A DNA stretch of 64,000 nt from an uncultured Eubacterium sp. GTDB taxonomy: Bacteria > Bacillota > Clostridia > Lachnospirales > Lachnospiraceae. Below are positions 1 to 8,546 of this stretch, piece by piece. The translations under genes and the position numbers were made by a program. The stretch lies in assembly GCA_900548465.1 (NCBI GenBank), contig URKY01000004.1, positions 54,900 to 118,899 on the forward strand, written 5' to 3'. The notes under the pieces were generated by a model that saw nothing but the letters and a program-made list of their open reading frames with translations, made no database searches and was not told where the DNA came from. How positions within the stretch are numbered: the stretch's first letter is position 1; every line of letters starts with the position of its first letter.

Positions 1-2582
1 CAATAAACGATGAAATTGAAGAACAGAACAGGGAACTTGCTCTTTCCAATAAGGAGAGGGAAGAAAATGAAAAATATCTTAATGAAATTATTGGTTCCCA
101 GAGTGAAATAAATGAAAAAATAGCTCAGGGAAATGACGAGATTGCGGAACTTGAGAAACAGATTGAAGACGATAAGGCTGAAATTATAGAACTTTTAAAT
201 GCAAAGGCTACAATCAAAACAAAAATTCAAAGATGTGATACTTTGCTTGAGCAGATTAATATAAGAAAATCAAAACTTAATCAGAAACTTATTGATTTTC
301 AAAGCAGAAAAGACGGACAGGAAAATGCCATTAAGCAGTTAAGTGAACAGTTAAGCGATGTTAACACTGAAATTGATACTGTTACAAAGGCATTAAATGA
401 ATATAAAGACGATCTTGCCAATCTTCGTATAAGAAACAGTGAATTAACAAAACAGCTTTCAAAGAATCAGGAAGAATACCATAAATTAAAGTCCAATTTA
501 GAGGCGTTAAAAAACATTACTGAGCGTTATGAAGGCTATGGTAACAGCATCAGAAAAGTAATGGAATTAAAGGAAACCAGAAAAGGAATTATTGGTGTTG
601 TTGCTGATATCATAAAAGTAGACAAAAAATATGAAATAGCCATTGAAACAGCACTTGGTGGTAATATTCAGAATATTGTTACTGACACTGAAACTACAGC
701 TAAAGAAACAATTGAATTTTTAAAGAAACATAAATATGGACGTGCCACATTCCTTCCTTTAAGCAGTATGAGTAACAAGACTAATTTCAATGCTCCTGAT
801 GCTTTAGAGGAAAAAGGTGTTATCGGACTTGCCAGTGACCTTGTAGACATTAAGAAAGAATATGAGGGAGTGACAAAATATCTTTTAGGAAGAGTAATGG
901 TTGTTGATACAATAGATAATGCCATTGCCATTGAGAGAAAATACAGATACACTGTCAGAATCGTAACTTTAGAAGGTGAATACTTAAATGTCGGAGGTTC
1001 AATTTCCGGTGGTGCTTTTAGAAACAGCAGTAATCTTCTTGGTAGAAGACGTGAGATTGAAGAGATAGAAAAATCATTAGTTGAACTTAAAAAAGAGAAA
1101 GAACAGCTGGATAAGGATATTGTCAGCAACAGAGGCGAGCTTAGTGTTGTTAACGAAGAAATTTCCAAAGTGAACAATGCTTTACAGGAACAGCTTATTA
1201 TTAAGAACACCATTGAAGTTAATTTAAAACAGGCTAATGATAAGAAAGACAGCATAATGCTTGAATATCAGGGATACACACAGGAAAACGACGATATGCA
1301 GGCAGAAATTACTGATATTAACAAAAACAGTACAGTTCTTAATGAAGAACTTACAGGAGCGGAAGACAGAAATTCCACACTTGAAAAAGAAGTAGTTGAA
1401 AATACTAAAAAGTTAAAGGAAATGAAAGAAAAACTCGACAGTAAAAATGCTACTTTGGAAGAGGTTAATATCGAAATTGCCAACTATAAGCAGAAACATG
1501 AGTTTATTGTATTAAAAATCCATAAGGCGGAAGATGTTATTACTTCCCTTACAACGGAACTTAATAATATAAAAAATAATTCAAAAGAAAATGACAGCGA
1601 AATTTCAGCAAGGCTTGAAGCTATTGATAATCTTACAAATGAGGCTAAGAAGTCAAGAGAACTGACACAGCAGTTGGAAAAGGAAATTGCTGATGCCAAA
1701 CTTGAAAAAGAAAATCAAAGTAGGGAACATAAAGAATTCTTTGAAAAGAGAGAACAGTTGTCTGAAAGAATATCTGCACTTGATAAAGAAGTATACAGAT
1801 TAAGCAGTCAGAAAGAAGCGCTTGAAGAAAAGAGTGAAAATAAAGAGGCTTATATGTGGAATGAATATGAAATTACATATAGAAAAGCCACTGAAATGAA
1901 AAATCCTGATTTAAACGATAAGGCAGTATTAAAAGAAAATATCGTAAATACAAAACGTGAAATGAAATCCCTTGGTGATGTCAATATTAATGCCATTGAG
2001 GAATTTAAAGAAATTAATGAGCGTTATCAGTTTATGAAAGGTCAGCATGACGACTTAATGGAAGCCAAGGAAAATCTTTTAAAGATTATTGATGAATTGG
2101 AAGTTGGAATGCGTAAGCAGTTCAAAGAAAAATTTGAAGAAATAAAAGTTGAATTTGATACTGTATTTAAAGAATTATTTGGTGGAGGAAAAGGAACAAT
2201 TGAACTTACTGAAGCTGAAGACATTCTTGACGCAGGAATTAACATTATTTCACAGCCACCGGGAAAGAAACTGCAGAATATGATGCAGTTATCAGGTGGA
2301 GAAAAAGCTCTTACGGCAATTAGTTTATTGTTTGCAATACAGAACCTGAAACCGTCACCGTTCTGTCTTCTTGACGAAATTGAGGCGGCACTTGACGGAT
2401 CAAATGTTGTAAGATTTGCACAGTATTTACATAAACTTACCAAAAATACACAGTTTATTGTAATTACCCACAGACGTGGTACAATGAATTGTGCCGACAG
2501 ACTGTATGGTATAACAATGCAGGAAAAAGGTATTTCAGCATTAGTATCCGTAGATTTGCTGGAAAATGACTTAAGTAAATAA
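1..2582 (+). CDS. smc: Chromosome segregation ATPase SMC, C-terminal part (5' end outside window)
   Basis: The reading frame is open from base 3 with no start, so the gene is cut by the window edge; about 859 residues are visible of a family usually near 1,180. SMC dimers form the condensin ring that compacts and segregates the chromosome. In the visible part, a coiled coil rich in Lys and Glu leads into the hinge (roughly bases 525-1040, Gly-rich YGGSISGGAF-like end), then a second long coiled coil. The C-terminal ATPase head has the signature LSGGEKALTAI near base 2290, Walker B FCLLDEIEAALD near 2365 and the switch His in ITHRRGTM near 2465. The missing piece is the N-terminal Walker A head half and part of the first coil. 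It stops 12 bases before ftsY, matching the common smc-ftsY pairing. Confidence 0.97.
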   Translation, partial: INDEIEEQNRELALSNKEREENEKYLNEIIGSQSEINEKIAQGNDEIAELEKQIEDDKAEIIELLNAKATIKTKIQRCDTLLEQINIRKSKLNQKLIDFQSRKDGQENAIKQLSEQLSDVNTEIDTVTKALNEYKDDLANLRIRNSELTKQLSKNQEEYHKLKSNLEALKNITERYEGYGNSIRKVMELKETRKGIIGVVADIIKVDKKYEIAIETALGGNIQNIVTDTETTAKETIEFLKKHKYGRATFLPLSSMSNKTNFNAPDALEEKGVIGLASDLVDIKKEYEGVTKYLLGRVMVVDTIDNAIAIERKYRYTVRIVTLEGEYLNVGGSISGGAFRNSSNLLGRRREIEEIEKSLVELKKEKEQLDKDIVSNRGELSVVNEEISKVNNALQEQLIIKNTIEVNLKQANDKKDSIMLEYQGYTQENDDMQAEITDINKNSTVLNEELTGAEDRNSTLEKEVVENTKKLKEMKEKLDSKNATLEEVNIEIANYKQKHEFIVLKIHKAEDVITSLTTELNNIKNNSKENDSEISARLEAIDNLTNEAKKSRELTQQLEKEIADAKLEKENQSREHKEFFEKREQLSERISALDKEVYRLSSQKEALEEKSENKEAYMWNEYEITYRKATEMKNPDLNDKAVLKENIVNTKREMKSLGDVNINAIEEFKEINERYQFMKGQHDDLMEAKENLLKIIDELEVGMRKQFKEKFEEIKVEFDTVFKELFGGGKGTIELTEAEDILDAGINIISQPPGKKLQNMMQLSGGEKALTAISLLFAIQNLKPSPFCLLDEIEAALDGSNVVRFAQYLHKLTKNTQFIVITHRRGTMNCADRLYGITMQEKGISALVSVDLLENDLSK

Positions 2583-2594
2583 TTGGAGGAAAAA

Positions 2595-3518
2595 ATGGCA
2601 GGAAAGTTTTTTCAAAAGTTAGTTTCAGGATTATCTAAAACCAGAAACAATATTGTTTCTGGTTTAAATTCCATATTCACGGGATTTTCAAAGATTGATG
2701 AGGACTTCTATGAAGAACTGGAAGAAATTTTGATAATGAGTGATATTGGAGTTAATACTACTGAAAGTATTTTGGATAATTTACGTGAAGAAGTTAAAGA
2801 AAATCACATTAAAGACCCGATAGACTGCAAAGATCTTTTAATTAAAAATATAGAAGAGCAGATGTATATTGGTGAAAATGCATATGACTTTGAAAATGAA
2901 AAATCAGTTATTTTAATGATTGGCGTAAACGGCGTTGGCAAGACCACATCAATTGGAAAACTTGCCAGCCAGTTTAAAAATTCAGGAAAAAAAGTAGTGT
3001 TGGCAGCGGCTGATACATTCAGGGCGGCAGCGGCTGACCAGTTAATAGAATGGGCAAACAGGGCTGGAGTTGACATTGTTTATGGAAAAGAAGGATCTGA
3101 TCCCGGTTCCGTTTTGTTTGATGCCATATCATCAGCTAAAAACAAAAATGCCGACATACTTCTTTGTGATACGGCAGGACGACTTCATAATAAGAAAAAT
3201 CTTATGGAAGAATTGAAGAAACTGAACCGTATAATTAATAAAGAATATGGAGATTGCAAAAGAGAAAACTTTATTGTTCTTGATGCAACAACTGGACAGA
3301 ATGCCCTTGAACAGGCAAGACAGTTTAAAGAATGTGCTGATATAACCGGAGTTATTCTTACAAAAATGGATGGTTCGGCAAAAGGAGGAATTGCCATTGC
3401 AATTCAGTCTGAACTTGGAATACCGGTTAAATATATAGGTGTTGGTGAACAGATAGATGATTTACAGAAATTCGATGCAAAAGAATTTGTGGAAGCATTG
3501 TTTACCGTTGCAGAGTAA
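2595..3518 (+). CDS. ftsY: Signal recognition particle receptor FtsY
   Basis: FtsY is the membrane-associated GTPase that docks Ffh-ribosome complexes at the translocon. A TTG at 2583 is in frame but lies on the ribosome binding site; GGAGG at 2585-2589 places the start at ATG 2595, giving 307 residues. The N-terminal four-helix NX domain (about residues 1-95) is short and lacks the long acidic extension of enterobacterial FtsY. The G domain carries GVNGVGKTTS (about residue 112), the DTFRAAA box, DTAGRLHNK, and TKMDGSAKGG. The nearest partner gene, ffh, is 1.7 kb downstream and separated by a threonine ammonia-lyase and ylxM. Assignment is by motifs and is firm. Confidence 0.97.
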   Translation: MAGKFFQKLVSGLSKTRNNIVSGLNSIFTGFSKIDEDFYEELEEILIMSDIGVNTTESILDNLREEVKENHIKDPIDCKDLLIKNIEEQMYIGENAYDFENEKSVILMIGVNGVGKTTSIGKLASQFKNSGKKVVLAAADTFRAAAADQLIEWANRAGVDIVYGKEGSDPGSVLFDAISSAKNKNADILLCDTAGRLHNKKNLMEELKKLNRIINKEYGDCKRENFIVLDATTGQNALEQARQFKECADITGVILTKMDGSAKGGIAIAIQSELGIPVKYIGVGEQIDDLQKFDAKEFVEALFTVAE

Positions 3519-3548
3519 TAAATACTAAAAAAGAAAGAAGTGTTGAAA

Positions 3549-4769
3549 ATGAGTGAAGTGTTAGATTTAAAGAAATTTGAAGAAGCAAGTGAAATAGTAA
3601 AGAAAGTAACTCTTAATACAAATTTGATTTACAGCGATTATTTTAGTGCCCAGACAGGAAATCAGGTATATATTAAACCTGAGAATATGCAGTTTACAGG
3701 GGCATATAAAGTAAGAGGTTCTTATTACAAAATAAGTACATTATCTGAAGAAGAAAGAGAAAGAGGTCTAATTACCGCATCAGCAGGAAATCATGCTCAG
3801 GGTGTGGCATATGCGGCAAAACTTTATGGCGTTAAGGCAACCATTGTAATGCCAACAACAACACCACTTATGAAGGTTAACCGTACAAAGAGTTACGGTG
3901 CAGATGTTATTTTATATGGTGATGTATATGACGATGCATGCAAATATGCCCTTAATCTCGCCATGAAGGAAGGATATACATTTATACATCCTTTTGATGA
4001 TTTAGATGTAGCTGCCGGTCAGGGAAGCATTGCAATGGAAATTGTCAAGGAACTTCCGACTGTAGATTATATTCTCGTTCCAATAGGTGGCGGCGGACTT
4101 GCCACTGGTGTAAGCACGCTGGCAAAATTATTAAATCCAAGAGTTAAGGTTATTGGTGTTGAACCGGAGAATGCAGCCTGCATGAAGGCAAGTCTTAAGG
4201 CAGGAAAGGTAGTTACACTTCCTAGTGCCAACACAATTGCAGACGGTACAGCAGTAAAAACCCCTGGAGAAAAAATATTCCCATATATTCAGAAAAACAT
4301 TGATGAAATTATTACAATCAAGGATGATGAATTAATTGATGCATTCCTTGATATGGTTGAAAATCATAAATTAGTTGCTGAAAACTCAGGACTTTTATCA
4401 ATTGCAGCACTTAAACATCTGAAATGTAAGGACAAAAAGATTGTTTCCATAATCAGTGGTGGAAACATGGATATTATTACAATGTCTTCTACATTACAGC
4501 ATGGTCTTATTCAGAGAGGAAGAGTATTTACAGTTTCAGTATTACTTCCTGATAAGCCGGGAGAATTAGTTAAGGTGGCAAATACAATTGCTGAGCAACA
4601 GGGGAACGTTATTAAATTGGATCATAACCAGTTTGTATCAGTTAACAGAAATGCAGCTGTGGAATTAAAGGTTACATTAGAGTGTTTCGGTCATAATCAT
4701 AAGAAACAGATTCTTGGAGCGTTGAAAAAGGCAGGATATAATCCAAAGGAAGAAGCTCCAAATTTATAA
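3549..4769 (+). CDS. ilvA: Threonine ammonia-lyase (threonine dehydratase), single ACT-like C-terminal domain
   Basis: PLP enzyme deaminating L-threonine to 2-oxobutanoate, the first step toward isoleucine or threonine catabolism. The PLP lysine lies in FTGAYKVRG (about residue 55), with SAGNHAQGVA and the phosphate-binding glycine loop PIGGGGLATG. After about residue 325 an ACT-like segment (VSVLLPDKPGEL) is typical of the 400-residue, one-ACT subfamily. I place the start at ATG 3549 (406 residues) after a weak AGAAAG site; GTG 3540 and TTG 3543 are less likely. No branched-chain genes are nearby; it sits between ftsY and ylxM, where these are often adjacent, so it looks like an inserted metabolic gene. 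It ends in a strong terminator at 4777. Whether its role is biosynthetic or catabolic cannot be told from sequence. Confidence 0.92.
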   Translation: MSEVLDLKKFEEASEIVKKVTLNTNLIYSDYFSAQTGNQVYIKPENMQFTGAYKVRGSYYKISTLSEEERERGLITASAGNHAQGVAYAAKLYGVKATIVMPTTTPLMKVNRTKSYGADVILYGDVYDDACKYALNLAMKEGYTFIHPFDDLDVAAGQGSIAMEIVKELPTVDYILVPIGGGGLATGVSTLAKLLNPRVKVIGVEPENAACMKASLKAGKVVTLPSANTIADGTAVKTPGEKIFPYIQKNIDEIITIKDDELIDAFLDMVENHKLVAENSGLLSIAALKHLKCKDKKIVSIISGGNMDIITMSSTLQHGLIQRGRVFTVSVLLPDKPGELVKVANTIAEQQGNVIKLDHNQFVSVNRNAAVELKVTLECFGHNHKKQILGALKKAGYNPKEEAPNL

Positions 4770-4776
4770 AATTTAA

Positions 4777-4820
4777 AAACAGGGTGTCAAGAAAAAATAC
4801 TTGACACCCTGTTTCTTTTA
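4777..4820 (+). terminator. Intrinsic terminator of ilvA
   Basis: A perfect 15-bp inverted repeat (4777-4791 with 4800-4814, core CAGGGTGTCAAG) with an 8-base A-rich loop, followed by a short U-rich tail. The descending arm contains the -35 box of the next promoter (see the finding on overlap). Confidence 0.9.
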
Positions 4821-4829
4821 TTGTATTAT
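4801..4829 (+). promoter_or_regulatory. Sigma-A-type promoter for ylxM-ffh
   Basis: TTGACA at 4801-4806, a 17-base spacer, and TATTAT at 4824-4829. The predicted transcript starts near 4836, about 20 bases before ylxM. The -35 hexamer is a perfect consensus and lies inside the terminator stem of ilvA. Confidence 0.75.
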
Positions 4830-4856
4830 ACCAAAGGTAAAAGAAAAGGTGTAACT

Positions 4857-5192
4857 ATGAAAGATATTTATAAAAGTTCTCTGTTATACGATTTTTATGG
4901 AGAATTGTTAACGAAGCATCAGAAAGAAATCTATGAAGATTTTATGCTTAATGACTTAAGTCTTGGGGAAATAGCTAAAGAAAGAGGTATTTCCAGACAG
5001 GGAGTTTATGATTTAGTTAAACGCTGTGACAAGATTTTGGATGGTTATGAAGAGAAACTTCAGCTGGTTGAAAGATTTTCGAAAACAAAACAGGATGTTT
5101 CTGAAATATGCAGATTGGCTGATGATGTTAAAAAAGAAGGTAATCTCGAAAAGATAAAAGAGATTGCACAGCAGATATTAGAGGATTATTAG
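4857..5192 (+). CDS. ylxM: YlxM family DNA-binding protein (SRP-associated, UPF0122)
   Basis: Small helix-turn-helix protein encoded next to ffh in Firmicutes; the family is described as associated with the SRP pathway, but its exact role is poorly defined. ATG 4857 follows AAAGGTG and gives 111 residues, the family's usual size; an upstream TTG at 4821 is in frame but lies at the terminator and promoter. The N-terminal half has a sigma-70 region 4-like HTH (LSLGEIAKERGISRQGVYDL) and the C-terminal half is helical and charged. It has its own promoter and lies 20 bases before the ffh start, so the two are surely cotranscribed. Confidence 0.92.
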   Translation: MKDIYKSSLLYDFYGELLTKHQKEIYEDFMLNDLSLGEIAKERGISRQGVYDLVKRCDKILDGYEEKLQLVERFSKTKQDVSEICRLADDVKKEGNLEKIKEIAQQILEDY

Positions 5193-5212
5193 AAATATTA
5201 GGAGGTATGGCT

Positions 5213-6562
5213 TTGGCATTTGAAAGCTTATCCGATAAATTACAGAATATATTTAAAAATCTTAGAAGTAAGGGAAAACTTACGGAAGATGATGTTAAAT
5301 TAGCTCTAAAAGAAGTAAAGATTGCGTTACTTGAGGCTGATGTTAACTTTAGGGTAGTAAAGGATTTTACTAAAAAAGTTAACGAGCGTGCCATTGGACA
5401 GGAAGTTATGACAAGTTTAACTCCGGGACAGATGGTAATCAAAATCGTAAATGAAGAGCTTACGGCACTGATGGGTTCTGAAACAACAGAACTTAAACTG
5501 TTACCTGATAATGAAGTGACTATAATTATGATGATGGGTCTTCAGGGAGCAGGTAAGACAACAACAACTGCAAAGATTGCCGGAAAATTAAAGACTAAGG
5601 GAAAGAAACCTTTATTAGTAGCATGTGACGTGTACAGACCGGCGGCCATAGAGCAGTTAAAAATAAATGGGGAGAAACAGCAGGTTCCGGTTTTTGCAAT
5701 GGGAGACAAACAAAAGCCTCTTAATATTGCCAAGGCAGCAATAGAACATGCAAAGAAAAACGGAAACAATGTTGTTATATTAGATACAGCAGGTCGTTTA
5801 CATATTGATGAAGATATGATGAACGAACTTGTGGAAATAAGAGAAAACATAGACATTACCCAGACAGTTCTGGTTGTAGATGCCATGACAGGTCAGGATG
5901 CTGTTAATGTTGCAAAAGAATTCAATGAAAAAATAGGCATTGATGGAATTATTGTAACAAAGCTGGACGGTGATACGAGAGGTGGTGCTGCATTATCAAT
6001 TAAGGCAGTAACAGGAAAGCCGATATTATACATTGGTATGGGAGAAAAACTCTCAGACCTTGAACAGTTCCATCCGGACAGAATGGCTTCACGTATTCTT
6101 GGCATGGGTGATGTGTTATCACTTATTGAAAAGGCTGAACAGGCTATTGATGAAAACAAGGCAAAAGAAATGGAGCAGAGATTAAGAAAGGCTCAGTTTA
6201 CTTTTGATGATTATCTCGAATATATGGGACAAATCAAAAATATGGGTGGTTTATCATCCCTTATTAATATGCTTCCGGGAATTGGCGGACAGATAAAAGA
6301 CGACATGTTACCGGATGAGAAGCAGCTTGGAAAAATTGAAGCTATTATCTATTCCATGACTAAGGAAGAAAGAAGTAACCCTGATGTTATGAATCCTTCC
6401 AGAAAACAGAGAATAGCAAAAGGTGCCGGAGTTGATATAAGCCAGGTAAACAAACTGATTAAACAGTTTGAACAGGCGAGAAAGATGATGAAGAGCATGC
6501 CCGGCATGATGGGGGGCAAAGGAAAACGTAAAGGTGGATTTAAAATGCCTTTTGGCTTTTAA
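5213..6562 (+). CDS. ffh: Signal recognition particle GTPase Ffh
   Basis: The protein component of SRP, which binds 4.5S/6S RNA and hydrophobic signal sequences. Start choice: an ATG at 5207 is only one base after AGGAGG (5200-5205), too close to be used, whereas the in-frame TTG at 5213 has a 7-base spacing. It also gives an N-terminus beginning MAFESLSDKL, like other Ffh proteins. I therefore call a TTG start and 449 residues. NG domain: GLQGAGKTTT (about residue 108), DVYRPAA, DTAGRLHIDEDMM, TKLDGDTRGGAA. The M domain (from about residue 295) ends in a Met-rich helix and a basic tail with KSMPGMMGG. It is followed by rpsP 45 bases later. The ffs RNA gene is not in the window. Confidence 0.97.
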   Translation: MAFESLSDKLQNIFKNLRSKGKLTEDDVKLALKEVKIALLEADVNFRVVKDFTKKVNERAIGQEVMTSLTPGQMVIKIVNEELTALMGSETTELKLLPDNEVTIIMMMGLQGAGKTTTTAKIAGKLKTKGKKPLLVACDVYRPAAIEQLKINGEKQQVPVFAMGDKQKPLNIAKAAIEHAKKNGNNVVILDTAGRLHIDEDMMNELVEIRENIDITQTVLVVDAMTGQDAVNVAKEFNEKIGIDGIIVTKLDGDTRGGAALSIKAVTGKPILYIGMGEKLSDLEQFHPDRMASRILGMGDVLSLIEKAEQAIDENKAKEMEQRLRKAQFTFDDYLEYMGQIKNMGGLSSLINMLPGIGGQIKDDMLPDEKQLGKIEAIIYSMTKEERSNPDVMNPSRKQRIAKGAGVDISQVNKLIKQFEQARKMMKSMPGMMGGKGKRKGGFKMPFGF

Positions 6563-6607
6563 ACATATATTTTTAGAATAATTTAATTTTACGGAGGTAA
6601 AGAAAAA

Positions 6608-6853
6608 ATGGCAGTAAAGATGAGATTAAAGAGAATGGGTAAGAAGAGACATCCTATTTACAGAATAGTAGTTGCTGATTCAAGAGCACCAAGAAATGGT
6701 AGATTCATCGAAGAAATCGGAACATATGATCCAAATCAGGATCCAAGTATTTTTGATTTTAATGAAGAAGCTGCAAAGAAATGGTTAGCAACAGGAGCAC
6801 AGCCTACTGAAACTGTAAGCAAGCTTTTAAAGATTGCCGGAGTTGAAAAATAA
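6608..6853 (+). CDS. rpsP: 30S ribosomal protein S16
   Basis: 81 residues, the normal S16 length, beginning [13 protein letters not shown] and containing the family sequence [12 protein letters not shown] and the IGTYDP motif. ACGGAGG sits 8 bases before ATG 6608. S16 helps assemble the 30S body. It is the first gene of the conserved rpsP-khpA-rimM-trmD run, 15 bases ahead of the KH-domain gene. No ribosomal-protein leader structure is obvious in the short gap after ffh. Confidence 0.97.
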   Translation: MAVKMRLKRMGKKRHPIYRIVVADSRAPRNGRFIEEIGTYDPNQDPSIFDFNEEAAKKWLATGAQPTETVSKLLKIAGVEK

Positions 6854-6868
6854 TCGGAGGGCAAAATC

Positions 6869-7096
6869 ATGAAAGAATTGGTTGAAACAATTGCAAAAGC
6901 ACTTGTTGACTCTCCAGATGAAGTTGTAGTAACTGAAACTGAAACAGAAAGAGAAATCCTTGTAAAGTTACATGTTGCCGAAGATGATATGGGCAAAGTA
7001 ATTGGAAAGCAGGGGAGAATTGCAAAAGCAATCCGTTCCGTTGTAAAGGCTGCATCTTCAAAATGCGATAAAAAAGTTAAAGTTGAAATTCAATAA
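6869..7096 (+). CDS. khpA: KhpA-type single KH-domain RNA-binding protein (YlqC)
   Basis: 75 residues with a lone KH fold; the RNA-binding loop is GKVIGKQGRIAKAIR (about residues 41-55), a canonical GxxG motif. In Firmicutes KhpA partners with KhpB/Jag to bind many transcripts and influences cell elongation and division. The ribosome binding site CGGAGG is 9 bases ahead of ATG 6869. It lies between rpsP and rimM, its standard location. A strong hairpin follows it at 7116. Confidence 0.94.
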   Translation: MKELVETIAKALVDSPDEVVVTETETEREILVKLHVAEDDMGKVIGKQGRIAKAIRSVVKAASSKCDKKVKVEIQ

Positions 7097-7115
7097 TTTG
7101 CTTGAATACAAGTGC

Positions 7116-7143
7116 AACAAGGCTGGAATTTTCCAGCCTTGTT
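7116..7143 (+). other. Intercistronic hairpin between khpA and rimM
   Basis: AACAAGGCTGGAA (7116-7128) pairs perfectly with 7131-7143. No U-tract follows (ATGTATATG), so it is more likely an RNA-stability or attenuation hairpin than a full terminator. It could lower rimM-trmD expression relative to rpsP. Confidence 0.65.
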
Positions 7144-7177
7144 ATGTATATGAAAAAAATAAGGATTAAAAACTAAT

Positions 7178-7687
7178 ATGGAAAAATATTTAAGAGTCGG
7201 CGTTATTGCCAATACTCATGGAGTCCGTGGCGAAGTAAAGGTTTATCCAACTACTGAAGATATAAAAAGGTTTGATTATCTGAAGGAAGCTGTAATTGAT
7301 ACAGGAAAAGAAAAAATAAATGTAAATGTTACAGGTGTAAAATATTTTAAAAATATGGTCATATTAAAGTTTGAACAGTATGACAATATGGATCAGGTAA
7401 TACCTCTTAAAGGAATGGATTTACTTGTAACAAGAGAAAACGCAATTCCTCTGGCTGAAGGAGAACACTATATTGTTGATATGATTGGATGCAAAATCAT
7501 AACTGATGATGGAAATACATTAGGGGAATTGACGGATGTAATGCAGACGGGAGCAAATGATGTATATGTTGTAAAAACAACTGATGGAAAAGAAGTTCTG
7601 CTTCCTGCCATTAAAGAATGTGTTTTAGAAAAAGACATTGAAAATAAAGTGATAAAGGTTCACATTATGAAAGGATTATTGGATTAA
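7178..7687 (+). CDS. rimM: Ribosome maturation factor RimM
   Basis: 16S processing factor that binds S19 and assists maturation of the 30S head. The 169-residue protein has the N-terminal RimM domain (GVIANTHGVRGEVKVYP) and a C-terminal PRC-barrel (YIVDMIGC, ending in VHIMKGLLD). The ribosome binding site is weak: AAGGA lies about 12 bases before ATG 7178. The stop overlaps the trmD start by one base (TAATG), so the two are translationally coupled. Confidence 0.96.
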   Translation: MEKYLRVGVIANTHGVRGEVKVYPTTEDIKRFDYLKEAVIDTGKEKINVNVTGVKYFKNMVILKFEQYDNMDQVIPLKGMDLLVTRENAIPLAEGEHYIVDMIGCKIITDDGNTLGELTDVMQTGANDVYVVKTTDGKEVLLPAIKECVLEKDIENKVIKVHIMKGLLD

Positions 7688-8421
7688 TGAATTTTCACGT
7701 ACTTACATTATTTCCGGAAATGATTAATGATGGTGTAAATACAAGCATTACCGGAAGAGCAATATCAAAAGGTCTTATTAGTGTGAATGCAGTTAATATT
7801 AGAGATTTTGCAGGAAATAAATACGGACAGGTAGATGACTATCCCTATGGTGGCGGTGCCGGAATGGTAATGCAGCCGGGACCTGTTTATAGAAGTTATG
7901 AGTCCATAAAAGAAAAAATCGGTTACAAACCAAGGGTTATTTATCTGACTCCTCAGGGGAAAGTTTTTAACCAGTCCATGGCCGAAGAGTTTGCAGAAGA
8001 AAAGGATTTGGTTTTCCTTTGCGGACACTATGAGGGAATTGATGAAAGAGTTCTTGAAATGATTGTAACTGACAATGTTTCCATAGGTGATTATGTGCTT
8101 ACGGGAGGCGAATTGCCGTCAATGGTAATGATAGATGCCATTTCAAGGCTTGTTCCGGGAGTGCTTAATAATGATGTTTCGGCAGAGTTTGAATCTTTTA
8201 ATGATAATTTGTTGGAATATCCACAATATACAAGACCTGCTGAATTTATGGGAAAGGAAGTTCCACCTATTTTGTTGTCAGGCAATCATCCGAAGGTTGA
8301 TGAGTGGAGAAGACAGCAGTCAATTCTAAGGACAATGGAGCGAAGACCGGATTTGATTAAAGATGCAAATCTTACTTCAGCTGACAAAAAATATATTAGA
8401 AGCCTGGAAGAAAATGATTAA
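7687..8421 (+). CDS. trmD: tRNA (guanine37-N1)-methyltransferase TrmD
   Basis: SPOUT-class enzyme that makes m1G37 in tRNAs reading CNN codons and prevents frameshifting. The 244-residue length is typical. Visible motifs are YGGGAGMVMQPGP, the knot segments LCGHYEGIDERV and IGDYVLTGGELP, and the C-terminal RRPDLI region. Its start overlaps the rimM stop by one base. In most genomes rplS follows directly; here two ABC transporter genes with their own promoter come in between. Confidence 0.97.
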   Translation: MNFHVLTLFPEMINDGVNTSITGRAISKGLISVNAVNIRDFAGNKYGQVDDYPYGGGAGMVMQPGPVYRSYESIKEKIGYKPRVIYLTPQGKVFNQSMAEEFAEEKDLVFLCGHYEGIDERVLEMIVTDNVSIGDYVLTGGELPSMVMIDAISRLVPGVLNNDVSAEFESFNDNLLEYPQYTRPAEFMGKEVPPILLSGNHPKVDEWRRQQSILRTMERRPDLIKDANLTSADKKYIRSLEEND

Positions 8422-8487
8422 TTTAAAAATAAATATAAAGCTTATATTGATTATTGTAAAAGTATGACAGGAAAAGAAATTCTTCCC

Positions 8488-8516
8488 TTGTTATGCTTTT
8501 ATTTTTGTTATATACT
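8488..8516 (+). promoter_or_regulatory. Sigma-A-type promoter for the ABC exporter pair
   Basis: TTGTTA at 8488-8493, a 17-base spacer and TATACT at 8511-8516. Transcription would start near 8523, about 24 bases ahead of the first ABC gene. No clear terminator follows trmD, so readthrough from trmD is also possible. Confidence 0.65.
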
Positions 8517-8546
8517 CATATGTAGCAAGTGAGAAGGGAATTAAAT

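Noticed and set aside
668..1255. Minus-strand ORF opposite smc
   Set aside because: A Ser/Leu-rich shadow of the smc coiled coil, without a ribosome binding site; the same applies to other antisense ORFs in the window.
4821..4856. Upstream TTG start for ylxM
   Set aside because: It lies on the terminator tail and promoter -10, and ATG 4857 has a proper ribosome binding site.
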